Shown: positions 8,597-15,947 of the stretch, piece after piece
Position numbering within the stretch: the first letter of the stretch is position 1
How the letters are laid out: every line of letters begins with the position of its first letter
Assembly (NCBI GenBank): GCA_900544175.1
Contig: UQUN01000011.1
Coordinates: forward strand, 1 to 64,000
Reading direction: 5' to 3'
Origin: an uncultured Alistipes sp.
GTDB lineage: Bacteria; Bacteroidota; Bacteroidia; Bacteroidales; UBA932
DNA length: 64,000 nt
Made by a program: the position numbers and the translations under genes
Notes under the pieces: generated by a model
Databases searched by the model: none
What the model was told of the DNA's origin: nothing
The model's input: the letters and a program-made list of their open reading frames with translations, nothing else

Positions 8597-9139
8597 TTAT
8601 TTTAACTGATTACACTGCTCGGACAAATCGAGCTGCTTTAGGTCATAGTACATCGGAAGAGTCCCTCTTTCCGCCTCATTCTTGAGGGGTTTGAAACCAT
8701 TGCGTTCATAAAAGGGTACCGCCTGCATATATACATCTACGGTCAGGAAACGTACTGCGGACATCGGCTGATTTAATATCGCCATCTGTTTGATCAGATT
8801 TATCAGCCTGCTGCCTACGCCGCTGCTTCTCATTGCCCTAGAGACGGCAAGACGACCAATCTTGACCGCCGGATAACTGCTGAAATGCTTCGCATGCGGG
8901 AACAATCCCCAGACTTTTCTCCACAGGTTCCTGTCAGCAGTATCACGCGATACGATATCATTAAACAAGCTGAAATATGCCACTATCTTTTCATCTTCCT
9001 GAAGGACAAATGTGTTTGCTATCATCTCGGACTTGAAATGGCATGCATCTACCTTAAGGAAAGCATTCAATGCCGCATCACCGCAATCAAACTCCCCTAT
9101 CTCTGAAATTTCCTCTATACGCCTCAACCGTCCCATCAT
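8597..9139 (-). CDS. GNAT acetyltransferase, toxin-like (TacT/AtaT-type candidate)
   Basis: A 180-aa GNAT with the layout of the toxin-type subgroup: an N-terminal FDCGDAALNAFLKVDA segment, a KIVAYFSLFND strand, KIGRLAVSRAMRSSGVGSRLI holding the acetyl-CoA loop, and VPFYERNGFKPL near the C-terminus. Members of this subgroup acetylate aminoacyl-tRNA and are held by a small upstream antitoxin. A 62-aa ORF lies 26 nt upstream (9166-9354), and a good promoter precedes that ORF. Neither gene fits polysaccharide synthesis, so the pair looks like an inserted module. No ribbon-helix-helix antitoxin of the usual DUF1778 kind is visible, so the toxin call is tentative. Confidence 0.6.
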   Translation of the reverse strand: MMGRLRRIEEISEIGEFDCGDAALNAFLKVDACHFKSEMIANTFVLQEDEKIVAYFSLFNDIVSRDTADRNLWRKVWGLFPHAKHFSSYPAVKIGRLAVSRAMRSSGVGSRLINLIKQMAILNQPMSAVRFLTVDVYMQAVPFYERNGFKPLKNEAERGTLPMYYDLKQLDLSEQCNQLK

Positions 9140-9165
9140 GGTATGTCAAGTTTTGAATTATACCA

Positions 9166-9354
9166 TTAAGGCAACGGGAATGTCGCTATTGACTTGGCCC
9201 ATTCATAGGCCTCACGGCAACGGCGTACCTCCTCCTCCGAAGCCGGCTTCGGATCACTTATCTCCTTCATAAACCGCACTGCATCCTCTCCGCGCAGCAC
9301 CACCGGACGGCCGAACGGCCAGTCTTCCTCATAATGTCTCTTTCTCGTTCCCAT
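9166..9354 (-). CDS. Small charged protein upstream of GNAT (putative antitoxin)
   Basis: A 62-aa protein rich in Glu and Arg with no recognised domain. PVVLRGEDAVRFMKEI and SEEEVRRCREAYEWAKS look like two amphipathic helices separated by a DPKPA turn. It is the first gene behind its own TACCTTTG promoter and precedes the toxin-like GNAT by 26 nt, the usual antitoxin-toxin order. The antitoxin role is inferred from position and size only. Confidence 0.55.
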   Translation of the reverse strand: MGTRKRHYEEDWPFGRPVVLRGEDAVRFMKEISDPKPASEEEVRRCREAYEWAKSIATFPLP

Positions 9355-9379
9355 ATCACCAGTCTTTTGAGTTCCTGCG

Positions 9380-9387
9380 CAAAGGTA
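9380..9387 (-). promoter_or_regulatory. Bacteroidetes -7 promoter box for the small ORF/GNAT pair
   Basis: TACCTTTG on the minus strand matches the Bacteroidetes TAnnTTTG -7 element and lies 26 nt before the ATG at 9354. A T-rich stretch is upstream but no exact TTTG -33 box is seen. It gives the pair independent transcription inside a larger operon. Confidence 0.6.
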
Positions 9388-9445
9388 AGCATTAATCTAT
9401 AGAGTAAAAAAACACTTTCGTAAAAACTTTCTGCTGTCCAGCTGA

Positions 9446-10204
9446 TTAAATCGTGGCGCAGCCGTCCACTCCGAGAATCTGCCCTGAGATATACGAGGCC
9501 CGGTCAGAAGCCAGGAAGGAGCAGGCATCCGCCACATCCTCCGGTGTGCCAAGACGGCCAAGGGCTATCTTCTCGATGCGGGAGTCAATCTTGCTGCCGT
9601 CACTCAGGTAAAGCTCGTCGAAACGCTCTGTCCGTACGATGCCGGGAGCGACAGCATTAACCCTTATATGCTGGGGAGCAAGCTCCTTGGCCGCAGACTT
9701 GGTCAGGGATATGACCGCCCCTTTGGTAGCGGAATAGGCCACCTGGCCTGGTGAGCCGACAACGCCAGTGATGGACGCGATGTTCACGAAGCAACCTCCA
9801 CCACTCCGGGCCATCAGGCGGGACGCAGTCTGTATCATGTCTATCACTGCGAGGACGTTGACCGAGAACATCCGCTCCATGTCGGACTTGGCAATCATGC
9901 CGAGTTTCCTGTTGGATATGATGGCCGCGTTGTTGACCACACAGTCTATCCGCCCCTCGGCCTTGTAGACGGACATCAAACCGTTTTTCAAGGCTGAGTT
10001 GTCCGTCACGTCAAAACATATAGGGACTACTTTAGTACTGTTCCGGGATGCACACTCAGCCGCCCAATTCTCCATGTCCCCGGGTGTCAGGTCGTTGACA
10101 TACACCACGGCCCCGTCCGAAGCGAAACGCTCTGCTATAGCGCGGCCTATGCCGCGGCCGGCACCGGTGACAAGGCATACTTTATTTTCCAGTAATCTGT
10201 TCAT
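9446..10204 (-). CDS. SDR-family 3-oxoacyl-ACP reductase-like oxidoreductase (FabG-like)
   Basis: A classical short-chain dehydrogenase of 252 aa. GAGRGIGRAIA (residues 15-25) binds NAD(P), NNAA near 91 is the structural motif, NIASITG supplies the catalytic Ser, and YSATK the Tyr-x3-Lys. C-terminal SFLASDRASYISGQILGVDGC is typical of FabG-like proteins. Near KASIII and ACP genes, the likely reaction is reduction of a beta-ketoacyl-ACP to 3-hydroxyacyl-ACP; a sugar substrate is possible. It ends upstream of the inserted toxin-like module and follows a second SDR by 3 nt. Confidence 0.85.
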   Translation of the reverse strand: MNRLLENKVCLVTGAGRGIGRAIAERFASDGAVVYVNDLTPGDMENWAAECASRNSTKVVPICFDVTDNSALKNGLMSVYKAEGRIDCVVNNAAIISNRKLGMIAKSDMERMFSVNVLAVIDMIQTASRLMARSGGGCFVNIASITGVVGSPGQVAYSATKGAVISLTKSAAKELAPQHIRVNAVAPGIVRTERFDELYLSDGSKIDSRIEKIALGRLGTPEDVADACSFLASDRASYISGQILGVDGCATI

Positions 10205-10207
10205 ACA

Positions 10208-10969
10208 CTATTTCAATGTCATTCCACCATCTATTTTAAGAGCGGTTCCTGTTGTGAAGGATGCGGCATCAGACAGCAAAAACACTATCCCCAACGCGAC
10301 CTCTTCCGGCTTTGCGAAACGTCCTAACGGATAATTCCTCATCTCAGCCTCTTTCTGCTCAGGCGTAAACATTCCGCCATTGATGAAACCGGTCTCTACC
10401 ATTCCCGGGTTCACACTGTTCACTCGTATGCCTTTAGGAGCAAGTTCCAGTGCTGCTGTCCGCATATAGGCATCCAGCCCAGACTTTGATGCGGCATAAA
10501 CCGCATTACCAGGGGATACACGATAGATTCCCGCAGCAGATGACGTAAATACAACGGAGGCATTCCTGACAAGTTTCTTCTTGCGCAGAAGCTGTCTGAG
10601 AAGAAGTATCGGAACAAAAAGATCAAGATTCGTGACACGCTCCACCTCCTTCTTAGTTATGTTCTGCACAGGCATGAGGCCTCCGACCCCGGCGTTACAG
10701 ACAAAACCATTTAAATCAGGACAAGCCTCCGCCAAATTTTCCATCGCTCCATCCTCCGTCAGGTCGACAGGACATATTACATGCCCAGCATCAGAGACAG
10801 AATCCTCCATCTGAGCCAGCGTCTCAGCAAGAGCATCTTCATTCCTGCCGGAAAGAATAACCCTCGCCCCCATATTGGAGCAAGCAATTGCTGTCGCCCG
10901 ACCTATTCCAGATGACGCTCCGGTTACAAGTATAGTCCTGTCGACAAGAGTAAATGGATTATTATGCAT
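10208..10969 (-). CDS. SDR-family oxidoreductase (second FabG-like)
   Basis: A 253-aa short-chain dehydrogenase with GASSGIGRATA near the N-terminus, CNAG near 90, a Ser in FTSSAAG and YAASK as the Tyr-x3-Lys pair, followed by ALELAPKGIRVNSVNPG. It overlaps the upstream ACP stop by one base and is 3 nt from the next SDR. The reading frame closely resembles the frameshifted SDR at 13419-14149 in its SGRNEDAL/TGRSVERL and PLG segments, so the two are probably paralogues. Probable ketoreductase for ACP-bound intermediates. Confidence 0.84.
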   Translation of the reverse strand: MHNNPFTLVDRTILVTGASSGIGRATAIACSNMGARVILSGRNEDALAETLAQMEDSVSDAGHVICPVDLTEDGAMENLAEACPDLNGFVCNAGVGGLMPVQNITKKEVERVTNLDLFVPILLLRQLLRKKKLVRNASVVFTSSAAGIYRVSPGNAVYAASKSGLDAYMRTAALELAPKGIRVNSVNPGMVETGFINGGMFTPEQKEAEMRNYPLGRFAKPEEVALGIVFLLSDAASFTTGTALKIDGGMTLK

Positions 10970-11199
10970 TATTTTTTACTTTCCACGATTTTGAACAAAT
11001 CCTCTATCGTATTGGCATTCCTTATATCCTCACCCTTAAGGACAATACCGTACTCCTCATCGACCATGGCGATAATTGACAATGCCATAAGTGAGGACCA
11101 CTCATCAAGGTCTTTGAATGCAGTACCCGATTTGAATACTTCAAGTTCAGTATCCTCAAACTGTTCTGCAAAATTTCTTACAAATTTTTCCAGTTCCAT
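10969..11199 (-). CDS. Acyl carrier protein (second)
   Basis: A 76-aa ACP. The phosphopantetheine serine is S36 in LDEWSSLMALSI; the residue before it is Ser instead of the usual Asp of DSL. It is strongly similar to the neighbouring ACP at 11204-11440 (both have a FVxxFAxxFE start, LDEW and a DEE(Y/F) segment), so they look like a tandem duplication. Located between FabD-like and SDR genes. Confidence 0.86.
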   Translation of the reverse strand: MELEKFVRNFAEQFEDTELEVFKSGTAFKDLDEWSSLMALSIIAMVDEEYGIVLKGEDIRNANTIEDLFKIVESKK

Positions 11200-11203
11200 T
11201 TTT

Positions 11204-11440
11204 TTATTTTTTTGATTGTATCAGTTCATATAATGCTTCTATTGTTGATACTGACCTTAAATCAGCACCAGTAAGTAATATATCAAATTCCTCGTCTATC
11301 ATAGATATAATAGACAATGCCGTCAGAGATCCCCATTCGTCCAAACTACGATATTCGGTACTAGGATTAAATACTTCAACTGGAGTTTCTTCAAATTCCG
11401 CTGCAAATTTCTTCACAAATTCATTTAAATTCATAATCAT
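11204..11440 (-). CDS. Acyl carrier protein (third)
   Basis: ACP with serine S36 (counted from MNLNEF) in LDEWGSLTALSI; Gly replaces the usual Asp before the serine. The ATG at 11440 forms an ATGA overlap with the FabD-like stop, which suggests translational coupling; a second in-frame ATG at 11434 aligns better with the neighbouring ACP. A longer frame back to 11485 is rejected since it runs into the transacylase gene. Paired ACPs are common in modules needing higher carrier supply or two different partners. Confidence 0.84.
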   Translation of the reverse strand: MIMNLNEFVKKFAAEFEETPVEVFNPSTEYRSLDEWGSLTALSIISMIDEEFDILLTGADLRSVSTIEALYELIQSKK

Positions 11441-12369
11441 ACTAAATTTATAGGTTTGTAATTTATGTATTCTGGTATAGACCACAGAGAATCGACATAC
11501 TTATCTGGATACATTCTATGTACTATTTTCTGAAGAGTTTCATCTGGTCCAACTTCGTAAAATTCTTTAACCCCTTTATTGACAAGATTATGTACCATTG
11601 CTGTCCATAACACCGGATGCGTAATATGCTTCTTCAAGTTCTCTTTTATTATCTTTGGATCTGTATGCATTTCCGCATCAACGCATTGAACAATGGGCAT
11701 TTGTGGTCTTTGAAAATCTGTCTGTTCTATTATTTTACCTAATTCAATTTCAGCTTCCTGCATGTATGGCGTATGAAAACTACCTCCAATCATCAATGGA
11801 ACAGCTCTTTTTGCTCCTTCCTTTAAAAAATTCTTACAAGCCAACTTTATTCCTTTGCGAGACCCGGATATCACAACTTGACCGGGACCGTTATAATTGG
11901 CAAAATAAATTGGCTCTCCTGTCTCGTCCCACATTTCTTTAATTCGTTTAGAAATATAATCATCAGACAATCCAATAATCGCCCCCATTGCTGTTTTAGA
12001 TTTCTCACATACCTTTTGCGCAATAATGGCCCTATTTAAAACTAGATTCAAACCGTCTTCAAATGTAAGACAGCCATTGATTACAAGTGCTGCAAACTCT
12101 CCTAATGAATGTCCGGCAACAATATCTGGAGACAGCCTATCCTGACTCATTGCCAATGCCACCTCATATATAAACACCGCCGGCTGTGTATTGTGAGTTT
12201 CCATCAACTCTGCCTCTGTTCCATTAAACATCACATCTGTTATCCTCCTTCCTAATACATCATTGGCTCGTTCGAATATTTCTTTTGCTTTAGAGAAATT
12301 ATTATAAAGTTCTTTCCCCATTCCTTCATGCTGACATCCTTGACCGGGGAAAATAAATGCTTTCATCAT
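11437..12369 (-). CDS. Malonyl-CoA:ACP transacylase-like protein (FabD-like)
   Basis: A 310-aa acyltransferase. FPGQGCQHEGMGKEL opens the domain, the nucleophile is S88 in AGHSLGEFAAL, and the catalytic His is in GGSFHTPYM near 196. The C-terminal VGPDETLQKIVHRM matches the FabD family. It loads malonyl (or a related extender) from CoA onto ACP, the reaction needed before KASIII condensation. It lies between the second KASIII and the two ACPs, with 4-nt overlaps at both sides. A second, locus-dedicated FabD suggests its own extender pool or ACP preference. Confidence 0.88.
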   Translation of the reverse strand: MMKAFIFPGQGCQHEGMGKELYNNFSKAKEIFERANDVLGRRITDVMFNGTEAELMETHNTQPAVFIYEVALAMSQDRLSPDIVAGHSLGEFAALVINGCLTFEDGLNLVLNRAIIAQKVCEKSKTAMGAIIGLSDDYISKRIKEMWDETGEPIYFANYNGPGQVVISGSRKGIKLACKNFLKEGAKRAVPLMIGGSFHTPYMQEAEIELGKIIEQTDFQRPQMPIVQCVDAEMHTDPKIIKENLKKHITHPVLWTAMVHNLVNKGVKEFYEVGPDETLQKIVHRMYPDKYVDSLWSIPEYINYKPINLV

Positions 12370-13406
12370 CTTAAATCTTGATTAATAGGTTTGATAATAC
12401 TAGTTTGTGACAAATCACATGACACACTTCCCCATGATAGACCTACTCCATACGCTGCCAATATCACTTTTTTCCAACTTCTTGTATCAACTCCTCTTTC
12501 TTTATGAGAATAATCCGTCAATACTAACGGGATTGTAGTCGGCCCTGTATTGCCATAATTCATAATATCAAATGGAGCCTTCTCATTATTCAATTTGAGT
12601 TTTCTCTTCATGAATTCCAAGGTAAATTTTGTAGCCTGGTGTAACCCATAAAAATCCACATCATCTTTATCCCATCCCATATATTCCAACATAATCTTAA
12701 TACTACTCGTACCAGATGATATTATAAATGAAAATACATCATCTCCTTTATTTGCATTCTTACTATAATCCAGACTATTGGTGTTTTCTGGCCAATTTCT
12801 AAATCCTCCATTTTGATTAATTACCGTATTAGCCCTAGACCCATCTGAGCAAAGATGAAACCCCATAACACCTCCTTTTGATTTAGAAACCAATGTAGCA
12901 GAACCTGCATCACCAAAGACCATTCTAGCACCAAAATTATTGGGGTCCAATACTTTAGAATTAGTATCCCCTGCCAACAGAAGCACATTATCTGTCACTC
13001 CAGTATTCACTAATGATGCCGCTTGAAACAGTCCATATATATAACCTGAACAACCATAAGATATATCGAAACAAATCGTATCTTTAGACAGCCCTAACCT
13101 ATCTTGCAATACTACGGATGTTGCAGGATACAGATAATCAAATGTTTGTGTGACAAATACCAATCCGCCTATTTCCGCCTTGTCTATACCGTCTTTTTTT
13201 ATTAGGTTTTCTGCCGCCTTAAAACACAAGTCCGACGTTGTTTCCTTAACATCCGCTATATGAACCCTTACCACACCTGTTGTCTTAATAGTATTCGCTA
13301 CTTCTTTAGCACTATACTTGTCTACCATTGAGTTCATTTCAAAAACCTTATCAGGAAGACAAGTTGCAATACCTGCAATTCTGACATTCTCAATTAAACA
13401 TTTCAT
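12366..13406 (-). CDS. 3-oxoacyl-ACP synthase III-like condensing enzyme (second KASIII)
   Basis: A 346-aa FabH-type protein with the nucleophile Cys119 in DISYGCSGYIYG, His in GLHQATKFTL and Asn in YGNTGPTTIP. Architecture matches the KASIII at 5865-6926, but codon use is much more AT-rich and the surroundings of the active-site Cys differ (YGCSG against MGCCG), so it need not use the same primer. It sits directly downstream of the frameshifted SDR and upstream of the FabD-like gene. With malonyl-ACP it would give a beta-ketoacyl-ACP. Confidence 0.88.
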   Translation of the reverse strand: MKCLIENVRIAGIATCLPDKVFEMNSMVDKYSAKEVANTIKTTGVVRVHIADVKETTSDLCFKAAENLIKKDGIDKAEIGGLVFVTQTFDYLYPATSVVLQDRLGLSKDTICFDISYGCSGYIYGLFQAASLVNTGVTDNVLLLAGDTNSKVLDPNNFGARMVFGDAGSATLVSKSKGGVMGFHLCSDGSRANTVINQNGGFRNWPENTNSLDYSKNANKGDDVFSFIISSGTSSIKIMLEYMGWDKDDVDFYGLHQATKFTLEFMKRKLKLNNEKAPFDIMNYGNTGPTTIPLVLTDYSHKERGVDTRSWKKVILAAYGVGLSWGSVSCDLSQTSIIKPINQDLR

Positions 13407-13418
13407 AATAAACTTTTT

Positions 13419-14149
13419 TTAACTAAGTGATTGCCCGCCATCAATAACAATTTCTGTCCCCGTTATCCAATTTGCATAATCCGAAAGCAAGTACACACAC
13501 GCATTTGCAATATCTACCACCTTTCCGAATCCCAATGGGATCTTTTCTTCCTGCTGCCTCATTTCATCTTCTGTAAAAACACTGACTTCTTTTGTTCTAA
13601 TAATACCCGGAAGTATACAATTCACTCTTATCTTTTTGGGTGCCAACTCCAAGGCAAGCACTTTCGAAAAAGAATTGACAGCTCCTTTTGTCGCTGAATA
13701 CAATGAATTTCCCACATACGGCTTTATTGATGCCAACGAGGAAATAAATACAATCGAGGCTCCATTATTAAATTTCTTTTTTTGCAACAAAAGCCGAATC
13801 AAATGCATTGACGATAATATATTCGTTTCGAATAACTGCCATACCGCTATTTCATTATTAAATTTTGCAGGAGATGTATGCGTTTGCCCTGCGCATAACA
13901 CTAATCCATCCAACTTAGGCAATTGCTCTACTAGTGCAACAAGTTCTTCTTTTTTGTCAAATCACACGGTATGCATACATTGCCTTCTCCTTTCATTTGT
14001 GATAATGTGAGGTTAAGCCTCTCAACACTCCTACCGGTAAGAATAATTCGGCCTGCCTCTGAATCACACATCGTAGCAATCCCCTTACCAATGCCAGAAG
14101 ATGCTCCGGTAATCATAATATTTTTATTAAACAAAACGCTCTCTATCAT
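13419..14149 (-). pseudogene. SDR ketoreductase interrupted by a -1-type frameshift at an A6 run
   Basis: The 5' frame (13931-14149) gives MIESVLFNKN, GASSGIGKGIA and CDLTKKKNLLH then stops. The remainder (13419-13922) carries LCAG, the catalytic Ser, YSATK and the C-terminal IDGG. If the A6 run at 13950-13955 had seven A, the frame would read DLTKKEELVALVEQLPKLDG and join perfectly, giving a normal SDR of about 243 aa. The run is preceded and followed by no other lesion. It may be a mutated gene, a phase-variable state, an assembly error, or a gene using ribosomal or transcriptional slippage. Confidence 0.8.
13949..13955 (-). promoter_or_regulatory. Slippery heptamer A-AAA-AAG in the SDR reading frame
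   Basis: On the minus strand the zero-frame codons are ACA AAA AAG, so A-AAA-AAG is in the exact register of the dnaX-type -1 frameshift heptamer. Slipping back one base reads GAA GAA CTT GTT and restores the SDR. A weak stem (TTGC/GCAA, 9-nt loop) begins about 10 nt downstream; no Shine-Dalgarno-like stimulator is seen upstream. Function as a programmed site is unproven. Confidence 0.4.
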
Positions 14150-14151
14150 CC

Positions 14152-14793
14152 CTATATTTTTTTTGCCGGATTTCCAAATACAGTCGTTCCACTTTTAACC
14201 CGTCTTATGACAAAGCTACAAGCTCCCACAGTTGAATTGTCTTCGACCGTTACTCCGTACCCTATCACTGAAGACGAATGAACAGTAGCTCCATTTCCAA
14301 TAATTACATTAGCAACGCACAATACTCTTGTGTCCAACCTATTCCCATTTCCAATAACAACATCATGACCAATAATGGCAAAGTTTTGTATAAGATTGAA
14401 ATCTCCTACTTTAGCGTCAGCTCCTATTGACACATATGGCCCAATAGTATTTCCTATACCTATTCTTGCATGGGAATCTATCCTTGCTGTATTATGAATA
14501 ATATTTATAAATTTCCCATGTTTCATTAATATTTTATCAATACATTCTATTCTGCTTTTTCCTCCGACAGCACAAATAAATACATCATCTTCACCAGGGT
14601 CATATCCTGTTATCATTCCGATAATTGGAGGATAATCATCAAATGACTCCAATGCTTTAATATTATCGTCTATAAATCCTTTTATTTCAAATTCGGTTCC
14701 ATATCCCTTACTTTCCTTAATCCAACTCAAGAAAGTCCTTCCCATCCCTCCTGCACCAATTATTACCAATTGCTTCATTTTTTCATTCTTCAA
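14152..14793 (-). CDS. NeuD/PglD-family sugar acyltransferase
   Basis: A 213-aa protein with a small N-terminal Rossmann-like domain (VIIGAGGMGRTFLSWI) and a C-terminal left-handed beta-helix of hexapeptide repeats (IGIGNTIGPYVSIGADAKVG, and HDVVIGNGNRL). The family includes PglD, which N-acetylates UDP-4-amino-sugars, and NeuD, which O-acetylates sialic acid. The catalytic His is probably in IIGHDVVIG. With the PglE-like, PglC-like and PglF-like proteins of this locus it completes a bacillosamine-type pathway. Given adjacent KASIII/SDR/ACP genes, an acyl donor other than acetyl-CoA is possible. Confidence 0.88.
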   Translation of the reverse strand: MKNEKMKQLVIIGAGGMGRTFLSWIKESKGYGTEFEIKGFIDDNIKALESFDDYPPIIGMITGYDPGEDDVFICAVGGKSRIECIDKILMKHGKFINIIHNTARIDSHARIGIGNTIGPYVSIGADAKVGDFNLIQNFAIIGHDVVIGNGNRLDTRVLCVANVIIGNGATVHSSSVIGYGVTVEDNSTVGACSFVIRRVKSGTTVFGNPAKKI

Positions 14794-15934
14794 AAAAGTT
14801 TATCATAAAATCATCATAATAAGTTTTAGAAGTGCTCCATACTTGCCTATTATGAATCATCTGTTCTTCTGACAATCCATTTAAATCTTCTAAAGTCTTT
14901 AAATCCTGCTCAAAGGAAAATATATAATAACCTTTATCCTTGTAATATTTAAACAAGGGATTATCTTGCCTAAGAAACACTTTCGTTCCAACAGTTAGAA
15001 GATGACCTATATTTCCTGTCGCCTCCTGACGTTTTTGTCCAAAAATTGCAGTTTCCGGTACATCTATAATCTTATAATATTCTTGCAGCGATAAATATTC
15101 TGTTATTGGCACGAACTTCTCTCCAAACAATTTTCTCCCTATTCTCATACAATAACGTCTAATATGAGAATCTCCGTAACTTAATGGAACATACACAGAA
15201 TAAATACCTTTGGAATCTATTTTCTTTATTTTACGCATTACCGTAATATGATTTCCTGTTCTGGAAGCCTGATGATTCAAGATAATTGATCTGCTTTTAC
15301 GCGGGAATACATATGCACTATCTGAATCTTTCGCATCTTTCTTCTCATTGCATATGTAACCAAAAAACTTATATTTTACTTTATCCCCAAAGTATTTCAC
15401 ATATAGGTCATAATCATATTTATTCCAAAAGCAGAAGTAATCTACGACTTCACTTCCTCTCTTTATTACATCACTTTTGGTTTTTCCATACTTCAAATGC
15501 AATATATATCCTTTGATTTTATTTGGATAATAATATGTATGCAATCTAAATGGGTTGAACTTTTCATCAACCAGAGACACTCCAAAATCCTCACCTAAAG
15601 CTTCATATAAATCATAACCCCAAAACAGCCAATAGACTTTACATTCTATATATTGCTTTAAATATTCTACAAGCTTCACTTTACCGTATGTCAGTGAATG
15701 CAGCATGATTTTATCCACTCCAAAACTTTTACACCAATCAAGGATATCTCCGTAGGTATTTTCTTTCCTGTAATCAATTATCTTAGATCTATCTGTTAAC
15801 TTTATTTTTACAACATCTCCTTTTTCCGGAGGCAGCATTACCATAATATTCTTTCCTGGATAATATTTTTCAAATACCTCAAACGCATGCTGCTGTAAAT
15901 GAGCATTATATGCAACATGTAATATTCCTCCCAT
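14783..15934 (-). CDS. WecF-like 4-acetamido-4,6-dideoxyhexose glycosyltransferase
   Basis: Resembles the Fuc4NAc transferase family (WecF, GT56), which adds TDP-Fuc4NAc to lipid-linked intermediates. Visible family features are the LHSLTYGKVKLVEYL segment, VYWLFWGYDLYEAL, and ILNHQASRTGNHI followed by YVPLSYGD in the donor half. The start at 15934 (MGGILHVAYNAH) is chosen because the frame to 16015 overlaps the upstream polymerase gene. It overlaps the NeuD-like gene by 11 nt. A 4-amino-dideoxy sugar substrate agrees with the neighbouring aminotransferases. Confidence 0.8.
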   Translation of the reverse strand: MGGILHVAYNAHLQQHAFEVFEKYYPGKNIMVMLPPEKGDVVKIKLTDRSKIIDYRKENTYGDILDWCKSFGVDKIMLHSLTYGKVKLVEYLKQYIECKVYWLFWGYDLYEALGEDFGVSLVDEKFNPFRLHTYYYPNKIKGYILHLKYGKTKSDVIKRGSEVVDYFCFWNKYDYDLYVKYFGDKVKYKFFGYICNEKKDAKDSDSAYVFPRKSRSIILNHQASRTGNHITVMRKIKKIDSKGIYSVYVPLSYGDSHIRRYCMRIGRKLFGEKFVPITEYLSLQEYYKIIDVPETAIFGQKRQEATGNIGHLLTVGTKVFLRQDNPLFKYYKDKGYYIFSFEQDLKTLEDLNGLSEEQMIHNRQVWSTSKTYYDDFMINFFEE

Positions 15935-15947
15935 AATTTCTTGTACA

